From NCBI GenBank assembly GCA_964495375.1, contig CAZBWM010000033.1:3070-67069 (forward strand): a stretch of 64,000 nt of DNA. Direction: 5' to 3'. Below, in pieces: positions 15,945 through 24,460 of the stretch. Source of the DNA: JAIESQ01 sp964495375 (GTDB taxonomy: Bacteria > Planctomycetota > Planctomycetia > Pirellulales > JAEUIK01). Both the position numbers and the translations under genes were made by a program. The first letter of the stretch is position 1. The number at the start of each line of letters is the position of its first letter. Below the pieces are notes generated by a model. The model ran no database searches and was not told the DNA's origin. It was given only the letters and a program-made list of their open reading frames with translations.

Positions 15945-18647
15945 GTGAACGTGTTGCCGCCGGTCGAGCCTGACGATCCACTCCCAGACGGCGGCGCCGT
16001 GTCGCCACCCACCCACGACGCCGACGCCGACGCAACGGGCGACTCCCCCGGCAACTCGTCAAGGCTCTTAGCCCGCGCGCTGCAATGGGCCGAATGCCAC
16101 CCGCGGTTGCTGCACATCGCCGGCGCCGTCGCGATCACCGGGGTGTTTCTGGCCGCCCTGGCCGTGCTGCGGCACGAGCTGGCCCACTACAACTATCGCG
16201 ACATCGAGCACAGCCTGGCCGCCATTCCGCGCGGTCATCTACTGTTGGCCTTGGCGCTGACCGTGGCTAACTACCTGGTGCTGGGGGGGTACGACTACCT
16301 GGGGCTCACCTTTCTCGGCCGCGCGCTGGCCTATCGCCGGGTGGCGCTCGCGTCGTTCCTCACGTACGCCTCGAGCCATAACTTTGGCGCGCTGTTGGGC
16401 GGAACGTCGATGCGCTATCGCATCTATTCCTCCTGGGGTCTCTCGGCACTGGAGATTGCCAAGCTTGTCGGCTTCTGTGGGCTGACCTTCTCGCTCGGCG
16501 TCTGCGCGTTGGCGGGCGTGGCCTTGGCGATTGGTTCGCCGGTGGTGGCCGATGCCGTGGCGCTGCGGCCCCTGGACCTGCGTTTGGCGGGCGGAACGCT
16601 GTTGGTGGTGGTGATCGCCTACTTAACCATCACGGCGCTGGGTCGCTTGCCGACCGCCTGGCAGCGCCGCAAGGAGAGCCTGCCGAAGCCGCGGATGGCC
16701 GTCGCGCAGATCGCGCTGGCCTCGCTCGATATGACCCTTTCGGCCAGCGTGCTCTGGGTCCTGCTGCCTGAGGGGAGCTCGCTGGGCTTTCTGGGTTTTC
16801 TCGGGCTCTACGTGGCGGCGCAGGTCGTCGGCATGCTAAGCCATGTGCCGGGCGGCGTCGGCGTGTTCGAGGCCGCGATGCTCAAGGCCTTTCCCGATTC
16901 GACCGATCACGCGGCGCTCTTTGGCGCCTTGGTGGCGTTTCGCGCGATCTACTACCTGCTGCCGCTGGGTGTGGCGGCGGTCCTGTTGGTGGTTTACGAA
17001 GTCTCACAGCGCTGGCACGTGCTATCGGCGTGGGGCTCTCGCGCCGGGCGCTGGCTCCCCGCGATCGCGCCGAACTTGTTGGCTCTGCTGACGCTGTTGG
17101 CCGGCGCCGTGCTGCTCATCTCCGGGGCAACACCTGCCGACCCCGATCGCTTGAGTTGGCTACAGCGCCACGTATCGCTCCCATTGGTCGAAGTGTCGCA
17201 CTTTGCCGGCAGCCTGGTGGGGGTGGCGCTCGTGCTCTTGGCCCGCGGCTTGCAACGCCGGCTCGACGCCGCCTATCACCTGACGCTCGGCCTGCTGGCC
17301 GTCGGCATTGTGGCTTCGCTCGCCAAGGGCTGGGACTACGAAGAAGCGGCTGTGCTCGCCTTGGCGGCCGCGGCGCTCTGGCCGGCACGGCCGTACTTCT
17401 ATCGCCGCTCGTCGCTGTTCACGCAGCGGATGACCGCCAGTTGGCTGACCACCGTGGCGTTGGTCGTCGGCGGATCGATGGCCTTGGCGATGTTCTCCTT
17501 CCGGCACATCGAGTATCGCGACGAATTGTGGTGGCAGTTCGCGTTTGAAGCCGATGCCCCCCGCGTGCTGCGGGCGAGCGTGGCCGCGAGCGTGCTGGCA
17601 ATCGTCTACGGCTTCGCGCGATTGCTGAGCCCGGCCCCGCGCCGGCCGGAATTGCCTGGGCCCGAAGAGCTGGCGCGCGCCACCGCGATCGTTGGCCAGT
17701 CGCCGCGCGCCGATGCCCAGCTCGCGCTCTTGGGCGACAAGCTGCTCTTGTTCGACGAAGCCGATCGCGGCCTGGTGATGTATCAGGTGGCAGGCCGCTC
17801 GTGGGTGGCGCTCGGCGATCCGGTTGCACCGACCGACATGCAGCCCGAGTTGGTGTGGCAGTTCCACGAACTGGTTGACAGCTACGGCGGTTGGACCATC
17901 TTCTACCAGGTGAACGAAGAGCGCTTGGGGCAATATCTCGACCTGGGCCTGACGCTGCTGAAGCTCGGCGAAGAAGCGCGCGTGCCGCTGGCCGATTTTT
18001 CGCTCGAAGGCAAACAGCGCAAAGGGCTCCGGCATACGCGCACGAAGCTGGCCGGCGCCGGCTGCACGTTCGAGGTGGTGCCCGAGGTCGATGTTCCGGC
18101 GCTGTTACCCAGGCTGCGTGAAGTCTCCGACGCCTGGCTCGGCGAAAAGCAGGCCCGCGAGAAGGGCTTCTCGCTCGGTTACTTCGACGAAGATTACCTA
18201 CGGCGGTTTCCCTGCGCCGTGGTGCGCGTCGATGGCCAGATCGTGGCGTTCGCCAATTTGTTCGAGACGGCCGACCGCGATGAGCTATCGCTCGATTTGA
18301 TGCGGCACCTGCCGGATGCCCCCGCTGGCGTGATGGAGTTTTTGTTCATCGAGCTGATGCTGTGGGGACACGAGCGCGGTTACGAGTGGTTCAACCTGGG
18401 CATGGCCCCGCTCGCGGGCGTCGAAAGCCGCAACCTGGCGCCGGTCTGGAACCAGTTGGCGGCCCTGCTCTATCGTCACGGCGAGCGTCTCTACAACTTC
18501 CAGGGGCTGCGGCAATACAAGGACAAGTTCGACCCCGAGTGGCGCCCCAAATACTTGGCCTCACCGGGCGGCTGGACACTGGGCCCGGTGCTGGCCGACC
18601 TGGTCACGCTGATCGCCGGAGGGTGGACGGGGGTGATTAAGAAGTGA
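15945..18647 (+). CDS. mprF: Bifunctional lysyl-phosphatidylglycerol synthase/flippase (MprF-like)
   Basis: A 900-residue inner-membrane protein. The N-terminal ~560 residues contain about 14 hydrophobic helices of the MprF flippase unit (including HNFGALLGGTSMRYRIYSSW and SHVPGGVGVFEAAML). The C-terminal ~320 residues are the cytosolic DUF2156/aminoacyl-PG synthase domain (GDKLLLFDEADRGLVMYQVA, ADFSLEGKQRKGLRHTRTK, FNLGMAPLAGVESR, QGLRQYKDKFDPEWRPKYL). It should transfer lysine or alanine from tRNA to phosphatidylglycerol and flip the product, lowering envelope charge. The frame is open from GTG 15816; GTG 15945 is chosen because AGGAGG lies 12 bases before it. The usual family length is about 840-880. 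Confidence 0.9.
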   Translation: MNVLPPVEPDDPLPDGGAVSPPTHDADADATGDSPGNSSRLLARALQWAECHPRLLHIAGAVAITGVFLAALAVLRHELAHYNYRDIEHSLAAIPRGHLLLALALTVANYLVLGGYDYLGLTFLGRALAYRRVALASFLTYASSHNFGALLGGTSMRYRIYSSWGLSALEIAKLVGFCGLTFSLGVCALAGVALAIGSPVVADAVALRPLDLRLAGGTLLVVVIAYLTITALGRLPTAWQRRKESLPKPRMAVAQIALASLDMTLSASVLWVLLPEGSSLGFLGFLGLYVAAQVVGMLSHVPGGVGVFEAAMLKAFPDSTDHAALFGALVAFRAIYYLLPLGVAAVLLVVYEVSQRWHVLSAWGSRAGRWLPAIAPNLLALLTLLAGAVLLISGATPADPDRLSWLQRHVSLPLVEVSHFAGSLVGVALVLLARGLQRRLDAAYHLTLGLLAVGIVASLAKGWDYEEAAVLALAAAALWPARPYFYRRSSLFTQRMTASWLTTVALVVGGSMALAMFSFRHIEYRDELWWQFAFEADAPRVLRASVAASVLAIVYGFARLLSPAPRRPELPGPEELARATAIVGQSPRADAQLALLGDKLLLFDEADRGLVMYQVAGRSWVALGDPVAPTDMQPELVWQFHELVDSYGGWTIFYQVNEERLGQYLDLGLTLLKLGEEARVPLADFSLEGKQRKGLRHTRTKLAGAGCTFEVVPEVDVPALLPRLREVSDAWLGEKQAREKGFSLGYFDEDYLRRFPCAVVRVDGQIVAFANLFETADRDELSLDLMRHLPDAPAGVMEFLFIELMLWGHERGYEWFNLGMAPLAGVESRNLAPVWNQLAALLYRHGERLYNFQGLRQYKDKFDPEWRPKYLASPGGWTLGPVLADLVTLIAGGWTGVIKK

Positions 18648-18661
18648 GCGAGGGGAAACAG

Positions 18662-18890
18662 TGGGTGGCCCCGGCAACTTGTTGCCGGGGTGGCGAAGCC
18701 ACAAGAGGTACTTAGAAACGGTAGTCATGCGCGCGAGGGCGCCAAGCTGGATCGCGAGCGCGAAATCGACGCGGACCTTTTCTGTGCTGAGGTTGATTTT
18801 CGGTGCCCGCGACCGACTCAGCGACAACGCTGAAGCAGTTCCTCTTGTCGCTGCGCGACCCAGGCACGCTGCGCGTCCCTGGGCCACCCG
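18662..18890. repeat. R1 palindromic repeat block (copy 2)
   Basis: Starts GTGGGTGGCCCC with an inner hairpin GGCAACTTGTTGCC, continues GGTGGCGAAGCCACAAGA, and ends CTCTTGTCGCTGCGCGACCC, then GGGCCACCC. The two ends are arranged as in the 10137-10276 copy, but the central ~120 bases are different. It fills the gap between convergent mprF and the VWA gene. Confidence 0.85.
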
Positions 18891-18924
18891 GCGGAAACGA
18901 TTCTCGTCCTCGTCTCACCATCCA

Positions 18925-20628
18925 CTACGACACAATCTCCCGCCGCCGCTTCAGATAATCCCACACCACGTAGCGGTCGAGGTCGCGGCCGCCGCTGAAG
19001 AACACCCGTCCTTTGGTCGATTCGGCCATGCGGTACGCGAAGCGGATATCTTCTTCCGACTGCGACCAGCCGCTCAGCAGAAAGATGTTGATCGTGATCC
19101 CCTCGCGGTGGCACAAGCGCGCCTCGCGCATCGTGGCCTCTTCCGTCCGCGAGTCGGGCGGATAGAGCAGGTAAAGCATTTGCGCCTCGAAGTGGGCGGT
19201 CGGCAGCCCGTCGGTGATCAAGATGATCTGCCGGTTGGGCGTGTCTTGCAGGCTGAGAAACTTGCGGGCCAGGTTCAGCCCGTGCTGAATGTTGGTGAAG
19301 TGGGGCGGAACCTGCAGCTCGCTGATGTCGGGGTTGCTCATGTCGGCTTTGAGCCGCACGAACGGTTGAAAGATGGTGACCGGCTTCGGCATCAGGTTGA
19401 CGATTTCGCTCGAGTGCCGAACTTTGGCAAAGCTGTAAACCTCGATGAACTGCAGGAAGTCGCCGGGGTACTCGCGGCGCATCAGCCCGTCGAGCGCCAG
19501 AGCCATGCGTTTGACGTTGATGTACTGCCCGCCGTAGCGCATCGAACCGCTCATGTCCATCAACACCGAGGTGGCGCACTTGGGCGTGTTGCGCGTGCGA
19601 TGGATTTCGATGTCGTCGGTGGTGAGCCGCACCGGCGTGCCTGGCCCGCTGCGCAGCAGGGCGTTGACGAACGACGCGGGGATATCCATGTTGGCCACGG
19701 CGTCGCCGAATTCGTACGGCCGCGTGGCCTGCATCTCGACCGCTCCTTCGCCGACGATCGGGCCGGTGTGCCGGCCGCTGCGGGCGGCGTCCAGCTCGCT
19801 GAAGATCCGCTCGAGCAGCTTGCTTTGAAAGATGCGGTACGCCTTGGGCGTCAGCTCGTAACTGCCTGAGCGGTTGCGCTCGAGCCCCTGTCGTTCGGCC
19901 ATCTCGCGCATCAGGTCTTCGATCTGCTGTCGCAGGGCGCCGAGTTGTTCGATATCGCCCGGCTCGGCGAACTCGGCCAGCGCGTCCATGTCGATGATGC
20001 CGATCTGGGCGGTCTTCTCGGCTTCTTCGAGTTGCTTGAGCAGGCGATCGATCGTTTCGAGCTCTTCCTTGACTTCCAGGGCGTCGTGGATGGTGAGCCG
20101 CTCGCGGCCGGTGAACTCATACTTCTCGGCCAACTCGTCGATCTGGTACTTGTTGCCCAGCGCGCCGATCAGCGGCATCATCGCGGCGGCAAACTGCGAG
20201 CGATCGTCGCCGGCCTGATACCAGATGTGCTCCAGGTCGCGGAGTTGCTCTTCTTTGACGGCGCGATGAAACAGCCCGCGCAAGGATTTCGGCGGTTTGG
20301 CGGCCTTGGCGCGGCGCTGGTACTCGACGGCCGCGTCCTTCCGCACGCGACGCGTTTCATAACGTTCGAGAATCTTGCGCTTGCGCTCCTCGAGCAAGTG
20401 ACGCAGCGCTTCGATGCTGGGGCCCAGCCCGGCGATCTGGCTGGGGTCGAGCCGCACGGCGCGGGCCAATTCCTCGTCAGTCAGTTCGCGCAGCGAGCCG
20501 TACATCAGCAAGTGCTCGAACGCGCCGGAGACCAGGTCGGCCTCGGGCTGCCGCGGGCTGGGAAACCGCTGCGGATCGAACTTGCGATAGGTGTGAATAA
20601 CGCCGCCAAGGCGGGAAGGTGTGGTCAT
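18925..20628 (-). CDS. VWA-domain protein, partner of the MoxR-like ATPase
   Basis: A 567-residue soluble protein. Its first ~330 residues are helical and charged (a long coiled-coil-like stretch around 190-260). A von Willebrand A domain begins near residue 351 with an intact MIDAS motif D358-M-S-G-S-M363, and continues to IILITDG near residue 473. MoxR/VWA pairs act like chelatases, remodelling or inserting metal into partner proteins. The gene lies downstream of an AAA+ gene (21307-22722) in the same direction, separated by two small genes and a hairpin repeat. The target protein is unknown. Confidence 0.88.
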   Translation of the reverse strand: MTTPSRLGGVIHTYRKFDPQRFPSPRQPEADLVSGAFEHLLMYGSLRELTDEELARAVRLDPSQIAGLGPSIEALRHLLEERKRKILERYETRRVRKDAAVEYQRRAKAAKPPKSLRGLFHRAVKEEQLRDLEHIWYQAGDDRSQFAAAMMPLIGALGNKYQIDELAEKYEFTGRERLTIHDALEVKEELETIDRLLKQLEEAEKTAQIGIIDMDALAEFAEPGDIEQLGALRQQIEDLMREMAERQGLERNRSGSYELTPKAYRIFQSKLLERIFSELDAARSGRHTGPIVGEGAVEMQATRPYEFGDAVANMDIPASFVNALLRSGPGTPVRLTTDDIEIHRTRNTPKCATSVLMDMSGSMRYGGQYINVKRMALALDGLMRREYPGDFLQFIEVYSFAKVRHSSEIVNLMPKPVTIFQPFVRLKADMSNPDISELQVPPHFTNIQHGLNLARKFLSLQDTPNRQIILITDGLPTAHFEAQMLYLLYPPDSRTEEATMREARLCHREGITINIFLLSGWSQSEEDIRFAYRMAESTKGRVFFSGGRDLDRYVVWDYLKRRREIVS

Positions 20629-20634
20629 TACATT

Positions 20635-20661
20635 CTCCCCTCTCCCCTTGCGGGAGAGGGG
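20635..20661. repeat. GC-rich hairpin repeat, family R3 (copy 2)
   Basis: CTCCCCTCTCCCCTTGCGGG and complement, a perfect 10-11 bp stem, immediately upstream of the VWA gene start. It is in inverse orientation to the copy at 11413-11436 and could attenuate read-through from the upstream operon genes. Confidence 0.75.
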
Positions 20662-20822
20662 CCGGGGGTGAGGGGTACGCTGCTCGTTCGGCTCGGAACT
20701 TCAGGCGTTGTCCTATCGTGGGAGTCTTTCGTTGCAATGGCTTCTAACACCTCCCACAAAGGAGAGGGCGGTTTGCTGAAACAACTTGTGGCCGTGAGTT
20801 CGCGGGTGTTAGCTCCATTCCC

Positions 20823-21065
20823 TCACGGCCAGTTCAACCCCGACACGAATGAAATCCAAACGCCAAGCAGCATCAAACCGACGACTGCATACACGATGAC
20901 AATCACCCCGCCTAGACGCCAGCCGTGTTGCAATTGATACATCGTTGCGCACGCCAGGGACGCGCTGAGTACAAGACCGACTTTAATTTCCGTGGACGTT
21001 TCGATCGCGAACAAGACTGCCGCGAGCAGCACAAGCAGCAGCAACGTTCGCAGGGTGAATTGCAT
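20823..21065 (-). CDS. Small membrane protein in the MoxR-VWA operon
   Basis: An 80-residue protein with three hydrophobic segments (TLRTLLLLVLLAAVLFAI; KVGLVLSASLACATMY; GGVIVIVYAVVGLMLLGVWI). It begins MQFTLRTLLLLVLL, a motif I recognise as frequent at the start of short planctomycete membrane proteins. The stop of the preceding 75-residue gene is 10 bases upstream, so it belongs to the same transcript. No assigned function. Confidence 0.65.
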   Translation of the reverse strand: MQFTLRTLLLLVLLAAVLFAIETSTEIKVGLVLSASLACATMYQLQHGWRLGGVIVIVYAVVGLMLLGVWISFVSGLNWP

Positions 21066-21075
21066 TGCGCCGTTC

Positions 21076-21303
21076 TTACGCCGCGTCGACGGCCGCATAG
21101 ACTTTGCCATGCCTGGCCAACCACTCGACGTCTCCGTGTTCGGCATGCTCTTTGACCTGGCGCAAGAGATCGATTGTTTCCGCCTCGTAACAGGGTTCGC
21201 TTGGATCGTCGACGGGCACGACCAACTCGACCTCGACCGCGACAACGTATTTCTCGGTCTGAATCAGTCGAATGCGTCTGACGCGTTTGCCTGGGATACG
21301 CAT
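21076..21303 (-). CDS. Short conserved-looking protein in the MoxR-VWA operon
   Basis: A 75-residue protein, beta-strand-rich in the first half (KRVRRIRLIQTEKYVVAVEV, then ELVVPVDDPSEPCYE) and helical in the second (AETIDLLRQVKEHAEHGDVE). The C-terminal DVEWLARHGKVYAAVD recalls small proteins found with toxin-antitoxin systems, but no family is certain. It starts 3 bases after the stop of the ATPase gene, so it is translationally linked to it. Confidence 0.6.
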   Translation of the reverse strand: MRIPGKRVRRIRLIQTEKYVVAVEVELVVPVDDPSEPCYEAETIDLLRQVKEHAEHGDVEWLARHGKVYAAVDAA

Positions 21304-21306
21304 CGG

Positions 21307-22722
21307 CTACACCTCATACTCAATCCGCCCGTGCCGCTCGCTACGGGAGATGTGATCCGTGGCGTGTAGCCCGGCCAGCACGAATTCCACGCAGCTCGCC
21401 CGCATCGCCGCGTCGCTCGAAGCGTGAACCTCGAACGCTTTGTCCCACGCCGGTGGCACGCGTTTGAGACGCTCGGCGTACTGTTCGCTCGGCAGCACGT
21501 CGCCGACCTCGATCTTCACCCCTTCGCCGAAAATGCGGGCGATCTCGTCGAGCCCGTGCCTTTCGACGTACTCTTCGAACACGTTCTTCACGGCGTCGGC
21601 CAGCAGGGCGTCGAGCACTTGCCGTTCGCTAAGCTGATGGCTGCTCATCAGATCGAGTTCCAGCTTGCCCAGGCTCGACGCGTACAAATGCCCCAGGTCG
21701 CTGATGCGCACCACCGCGGGGCGCTCGCCCAGGCGAATGCCGCGCTGCCGGGCGCTGGCGACCATCGTGCGATAGTTGGCGATCGACAGCCGCGCGCTCA
21801 CGCCCGACTGCTGATCGATGAACTTGCTCTTGCGGGCAATGCGGCTGATCTCTTCGACGACTTCGCGCATGAAGTAGGGGACCACCACGGGATAGTCGCC
21901 GCCGAGATCGAGCCCGCTCTCCTGTTCCATGATCTGGATGCCGAGGTCGCGCTCGCGCGGATAGTGCGTGTGGATGAGCGAGCCGATGCGGTCCTTGAGC
22001 TGCGGAATGACCTTGCCCGAGCGGTTGTACGTAGCCGGGTTGGCCGAGAAGAGAATCAGCACGTCGATATCGAACTTCACGGGGTAACCGCGGATTTGCA
22101 CGTCGCGCTCTTCGAGAATGTTGAACAGGCCAACCTGCACCAGCTCGTCGAGCTCAGGCAGTTCGTTCATCGCGAAGATGCCGCGGTGCATGCGCGGGAT
22201 GAGCCCGAAGTGCAGGGCCTCTTCCGCGGCCATGCTGGTGCCGGCGGCCAGCTTGGCCGGATCGATCTCGCCGATGATGTCGGCGAACTTGGTGCCCGGC
22301 GCGAGGCGTTCAGCGTAGCGCTCGGCGCGTGGCCACCAGCCGATCGGCACGTGCTCTTCCGGTGTGTTGGCGAGAAAGCGCTTCACCGCGCCTGAGATCG
22401 GCCGCAACGGATCGTCGTGCAGCGGCGCTTCGGGGATGTCGACGTAGGGAATCTCTTCGTCCAGCAACCCGACGAGCGAGCGCATCAGCCGGCTCTTGGC
22501 TTGCCCCTTTTCCCCCAAAAAGAGCATGTCGTGCTGGGCCAACAGGGCAATGTTGATCTCGGGGATGACGGTATCTTCATAACCGATGATGCCGGGGAAC
22601 AGCTCGTCGCCGCGGGCCAGGGCCGCGACGAAGTTATCGTGAATCTCGCGCTTGACCGATTTTGACGTCCAGCCGCTTTCGCGCAGCTCGCGCAGGTTCG
22701 TGGGGCGCGTCAGCGTGGCCAT
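21307..22722 (-). CDS. MoxR/magnesium-chelatase-like AAA+ ATPase with unusual nucleotide-binding motifs
   Basis: A 471-residue AAA+ protein of the chelatase clade. The Walker A position reads GEKGQAKS (residues 70-77), with Ala replacing the usual second Gly. The Walker B position reads IFAMNELPEL (Asn186-Glu187 instead of Asp-Glu). The sensor-1 strand FSANPATYNRSGKVIPQLKD is conserved. It probably forms a ring that acts on, or through, the downstream VWA protein. First gene of a four-gene minus-strand operon (22722 to 18925). Confidence 0.88.
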   Translation of the reverse strand: MATLTRPTNLRELRESGWTSKSVKREIHDNFVAALARGDELFPGIIGYEDTVIPEINIALLAQHDMLFLGEKGQAKSRLMRSLVGLLDEEIPYVDIPEAPLHDDPLRPISGAVKRFLANTPEEHVPIGWWPRAERYAERLAPGTKFADIIGEIDPAKLAAGTSMAAEEALHFGLIPRMHRGIFAMNELPELDELVQVGLFNILEERDVQIRGYPVKFDIDVLILFSANPATYNRSGKVIPQLKDRIGSLIHTHYPRERDLGIQIMEQESGLDLGGDYPVVVPYFMREVVEEISRIARKSKFIDQQSGVSARLSIANYRTMVASARQRGIRLGERPAVVRISDLGHLYASSLGKLELDLMSSHQLSERQVLDALLADAVKNVFEEYVERHGLDEIARIFGEGVKIEVGDVLPSEQYAERLKRVPPAWDKAFEVHASSDAAMRASCVEFVLAGLHATDHISRSERHGRIEYEV

Positions 22723-22848
22723 GAATGCTCCGTTGGGTGGGGGCGAAATTGGGGGATGCTGGCAGAATCTGCAAGGGGGGGCCAGTCGATTATAGCGCGG
22801 CCGGGGGGCGGGCCAAGCGCGGGGATAGCATGAAATTCGATGTCGCGC

Positions 22849-22882
22849 GAGCTAGCGCGCGGAGTAAACTCCGCGGCTAACG
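22849..22882. repeat. R2 palindromic unit, single copy
   Basis: GAGCTAGCGCGCGGAGTAAA and CTCCGCGGCTAACG: an interrupted palindrome with a CGGAG/CTCCG stem. Related units occur as inverted pairs at 32067-32172 and 35579-35690. Here only one unit is present, in the gap between the ATPase and PQQ genes. Confidence 0.75.
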
Positions 22883-22895
22883 AGAGATATCATCG

Positions 22896-24392
22896 CTACT
22901 TAGCGGCCCGCAGCTCTGCACAGACCAACTCTTGATCGTCGCGAGCAAAGATGCAATCGGCCGCGTAAGCCGGGTGGGCCCAAGTCGGCCCGATCAGCTT
23001 GGTGCGCGATTGTTCGACATACCCCTCGCGGGTGAAGCGGGCCAGAATCAGCTCGCCATCGGAGTTGAGCACCAGCACGCGATCCGAGCTCCTGGTCCAA
23101 ACCATAGTGGCCTGCGGATTGCGGCCGCGCGGCGTCATGCGGTTGTCGTCGTTCCACAAGATGCGGCCGGTCGCCAGCTCGAAGCAGGTGAGCCCGTTTG
23201 ATTTGTCGATGCTGAAGACGAGCCCGTCGCGCACCAGCGGCTGCGACATCAGCCCGCGCAGGTAGCGATTCTCTTCCCAGGCGAGCGTGGCGTCGGCCGG
23301 TCCTTCGCCGAGCTTGATCGCCTTGGTCCCCTCCCAGTAGCCGGTCACGAGCGCGATACCATCGGCGTAGATGGGCGTGGCAATCGACACTCCATACGTG
23401 ACCTTGTACGGCACGCTCCAAAGTATCTTGCCCGTGTCGGCGGACATCCCCTGCACGTGCTCGGGAGTCCAGGCGACGAGCTCGCGGCGCCCGCCACGCT
23501 CGATCTCGATCGGCGTGGCGTAACCGGCCGGGTCGTCCCCCGATCGCCAAACCTCCTTACCGGTCGCGCGATCGAGCGCGACGAAGCAGCCCCCCGGCTT
23601 GCACCCTGGATGAAAGATCACCAGGTCGCCGACGACCACCGGCGACGCGGCCAGCCCCCACTCGGGGAGCAGCTCCTTGGCCAGCGGTTCGTCGGGCTGG
23701 CGCTCGGCCGCGAAAAAATCGTGCGACCAGATCAGCTTGCCCGTCTCGGCATGCAAGCAGCAGGCGTGCCCCAGCGCGCCCATCGCGTAGAGGCGATTTT
23801 CGTGAATCGTCGGCGCCGCGCGCGGGCCATTACCATAATCGAGCTGGCCATAGCGCACGGGATACTCGTGCGTCCAAATTGGGCGACCATCTTCGAGCGC
23901 AAAACAGAGTAGTCGCTCGCGCTCGCCCTGCCGGGTTGATGATGCTTCGGCCTGCCCGGCGGCCGCTTCTGCTGCCTGGTCGGCCGTGCGGCGATCAAAG
24001 ACGTACACATACTCATAGCGTGCAACGACACCCGCATAGCCGCCGCCAATCGGTTGGCCCCATTTGATCGGCAGTTGCTCGGTCTCCCACCGCGCCGGCA
24101 AGGAGGGAGGCGCCTGCCAGGTGCCATCGCCGCGCGGCCCGCGCCAGCGCGGCCAATCTTCGGCCGAAGCGGTCGAGACAGCAACGAATAGGCAGACGAG
24201 AAACCCGATCGGGTGCCACTTTGCGCCGCAAATCGTCTGATTCGTGAAGGGTGGGTGGCCCAGCCGCTTGCCGGCTGGGTCGCGAAGCGACAAGAAGCCT
24301 TCCGGACCCGACGCTGCTGAGCTCGGCCCCGCGGCATGAATTGATTCTTGTGGCTGCGCCACCCGGCTGCGAGCAGCCGGGCCACCCGTCAT
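22896..24392 (-). CDS. PQQ-like beta-propeller protein with repeat-derived 5' end
   Basis: A 498-residue exported protein of the planctomycete PQQ-like WD40 family. The mature part begins EDWPRWRGPRGDGTW and carries blades with TGKLIWSHDF, ATGKEVWRSGDDP, DTGKILWSVPYKV and ATGRILWNDDNR. These lack clear PQQ catalytic residues, so a structural or sensory propeller is likely. The expected signal peptide (IGFLVCLFVAVSTASA) is in frame, but no ATG, GTG or TTG directly precedes it. The only in-frame starts lie inside an R1 repeat (ATG at 24392), so either translation starts in repeat sequence, the start is a rare ATT, or the original 5' end was lost. It follows the redoxin-fusion gene on the same strand. 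Confidence 0.8.
   Translation of the reverse strand: MTGGPAARSRVAQPQESIHAAGPSSAASGPEGFLSLRDPAGKRLGHPPFTNQTICGAKWHPIGFLVCLFVAVSTASAEDWPRWRGPRGDGTWQAPPSLPARWETEQLPIKWGQPIGGGYAGVVARYEYVYVFDRRTADQAAEAAAGQAEASSTRQGERERLLCFALEDGRPIWTHEYPVRYGQLDYGNGPRAAPTIHENRLYAMGALGHACCLHAETGKLIWSHDFFAAERQPDEPLAKELLPEWGLAASPVVVGDLVIFHPGCKPGGCFVALDRATGKEVWRSGDDPAGYATPIEIERGGRRELVAWTPEHVQGMSADTGKILWSVPYKVTYGVSIATPIYADGIALVTGYWEGTKAIKLGEGPADATLAWEENRYLRGLMSQPLVRDGLVFSIDKSNGLTCFELATGRILWNDDNRMTPRGRNPQATMVWTRSSDRVLVLNSDGELILARFTREGYVEQSRTKLIGPTWAHPAYAADCIFARDDQELVCAELRAAK
24211..24387. repeat. R1 palindromic repeat block (copy 3), overlapping the PQQ gene 5' end
   Basis: GGGTGGCCCAGCCGCTTGCC ... GGGCCACCC at 24250-24387, plus the associated flank GGGTGCCACTTTGCGCCGC at 24211-24229. 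Read in reverse it matches the 10140-10322 copy over long stretches, e.g. GCCACAAGAATC and TTCATGCCGCG. It lies within the open frame of the PQQ gene. Confidence 0.85.
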
Positions 24393-24460
24393 GTCCGCTC
24401 GGCATTGGCCGTCGCGCGCTGAATACGGTTCTCGGACAATCTTCGAACGCACCGCCCCGC

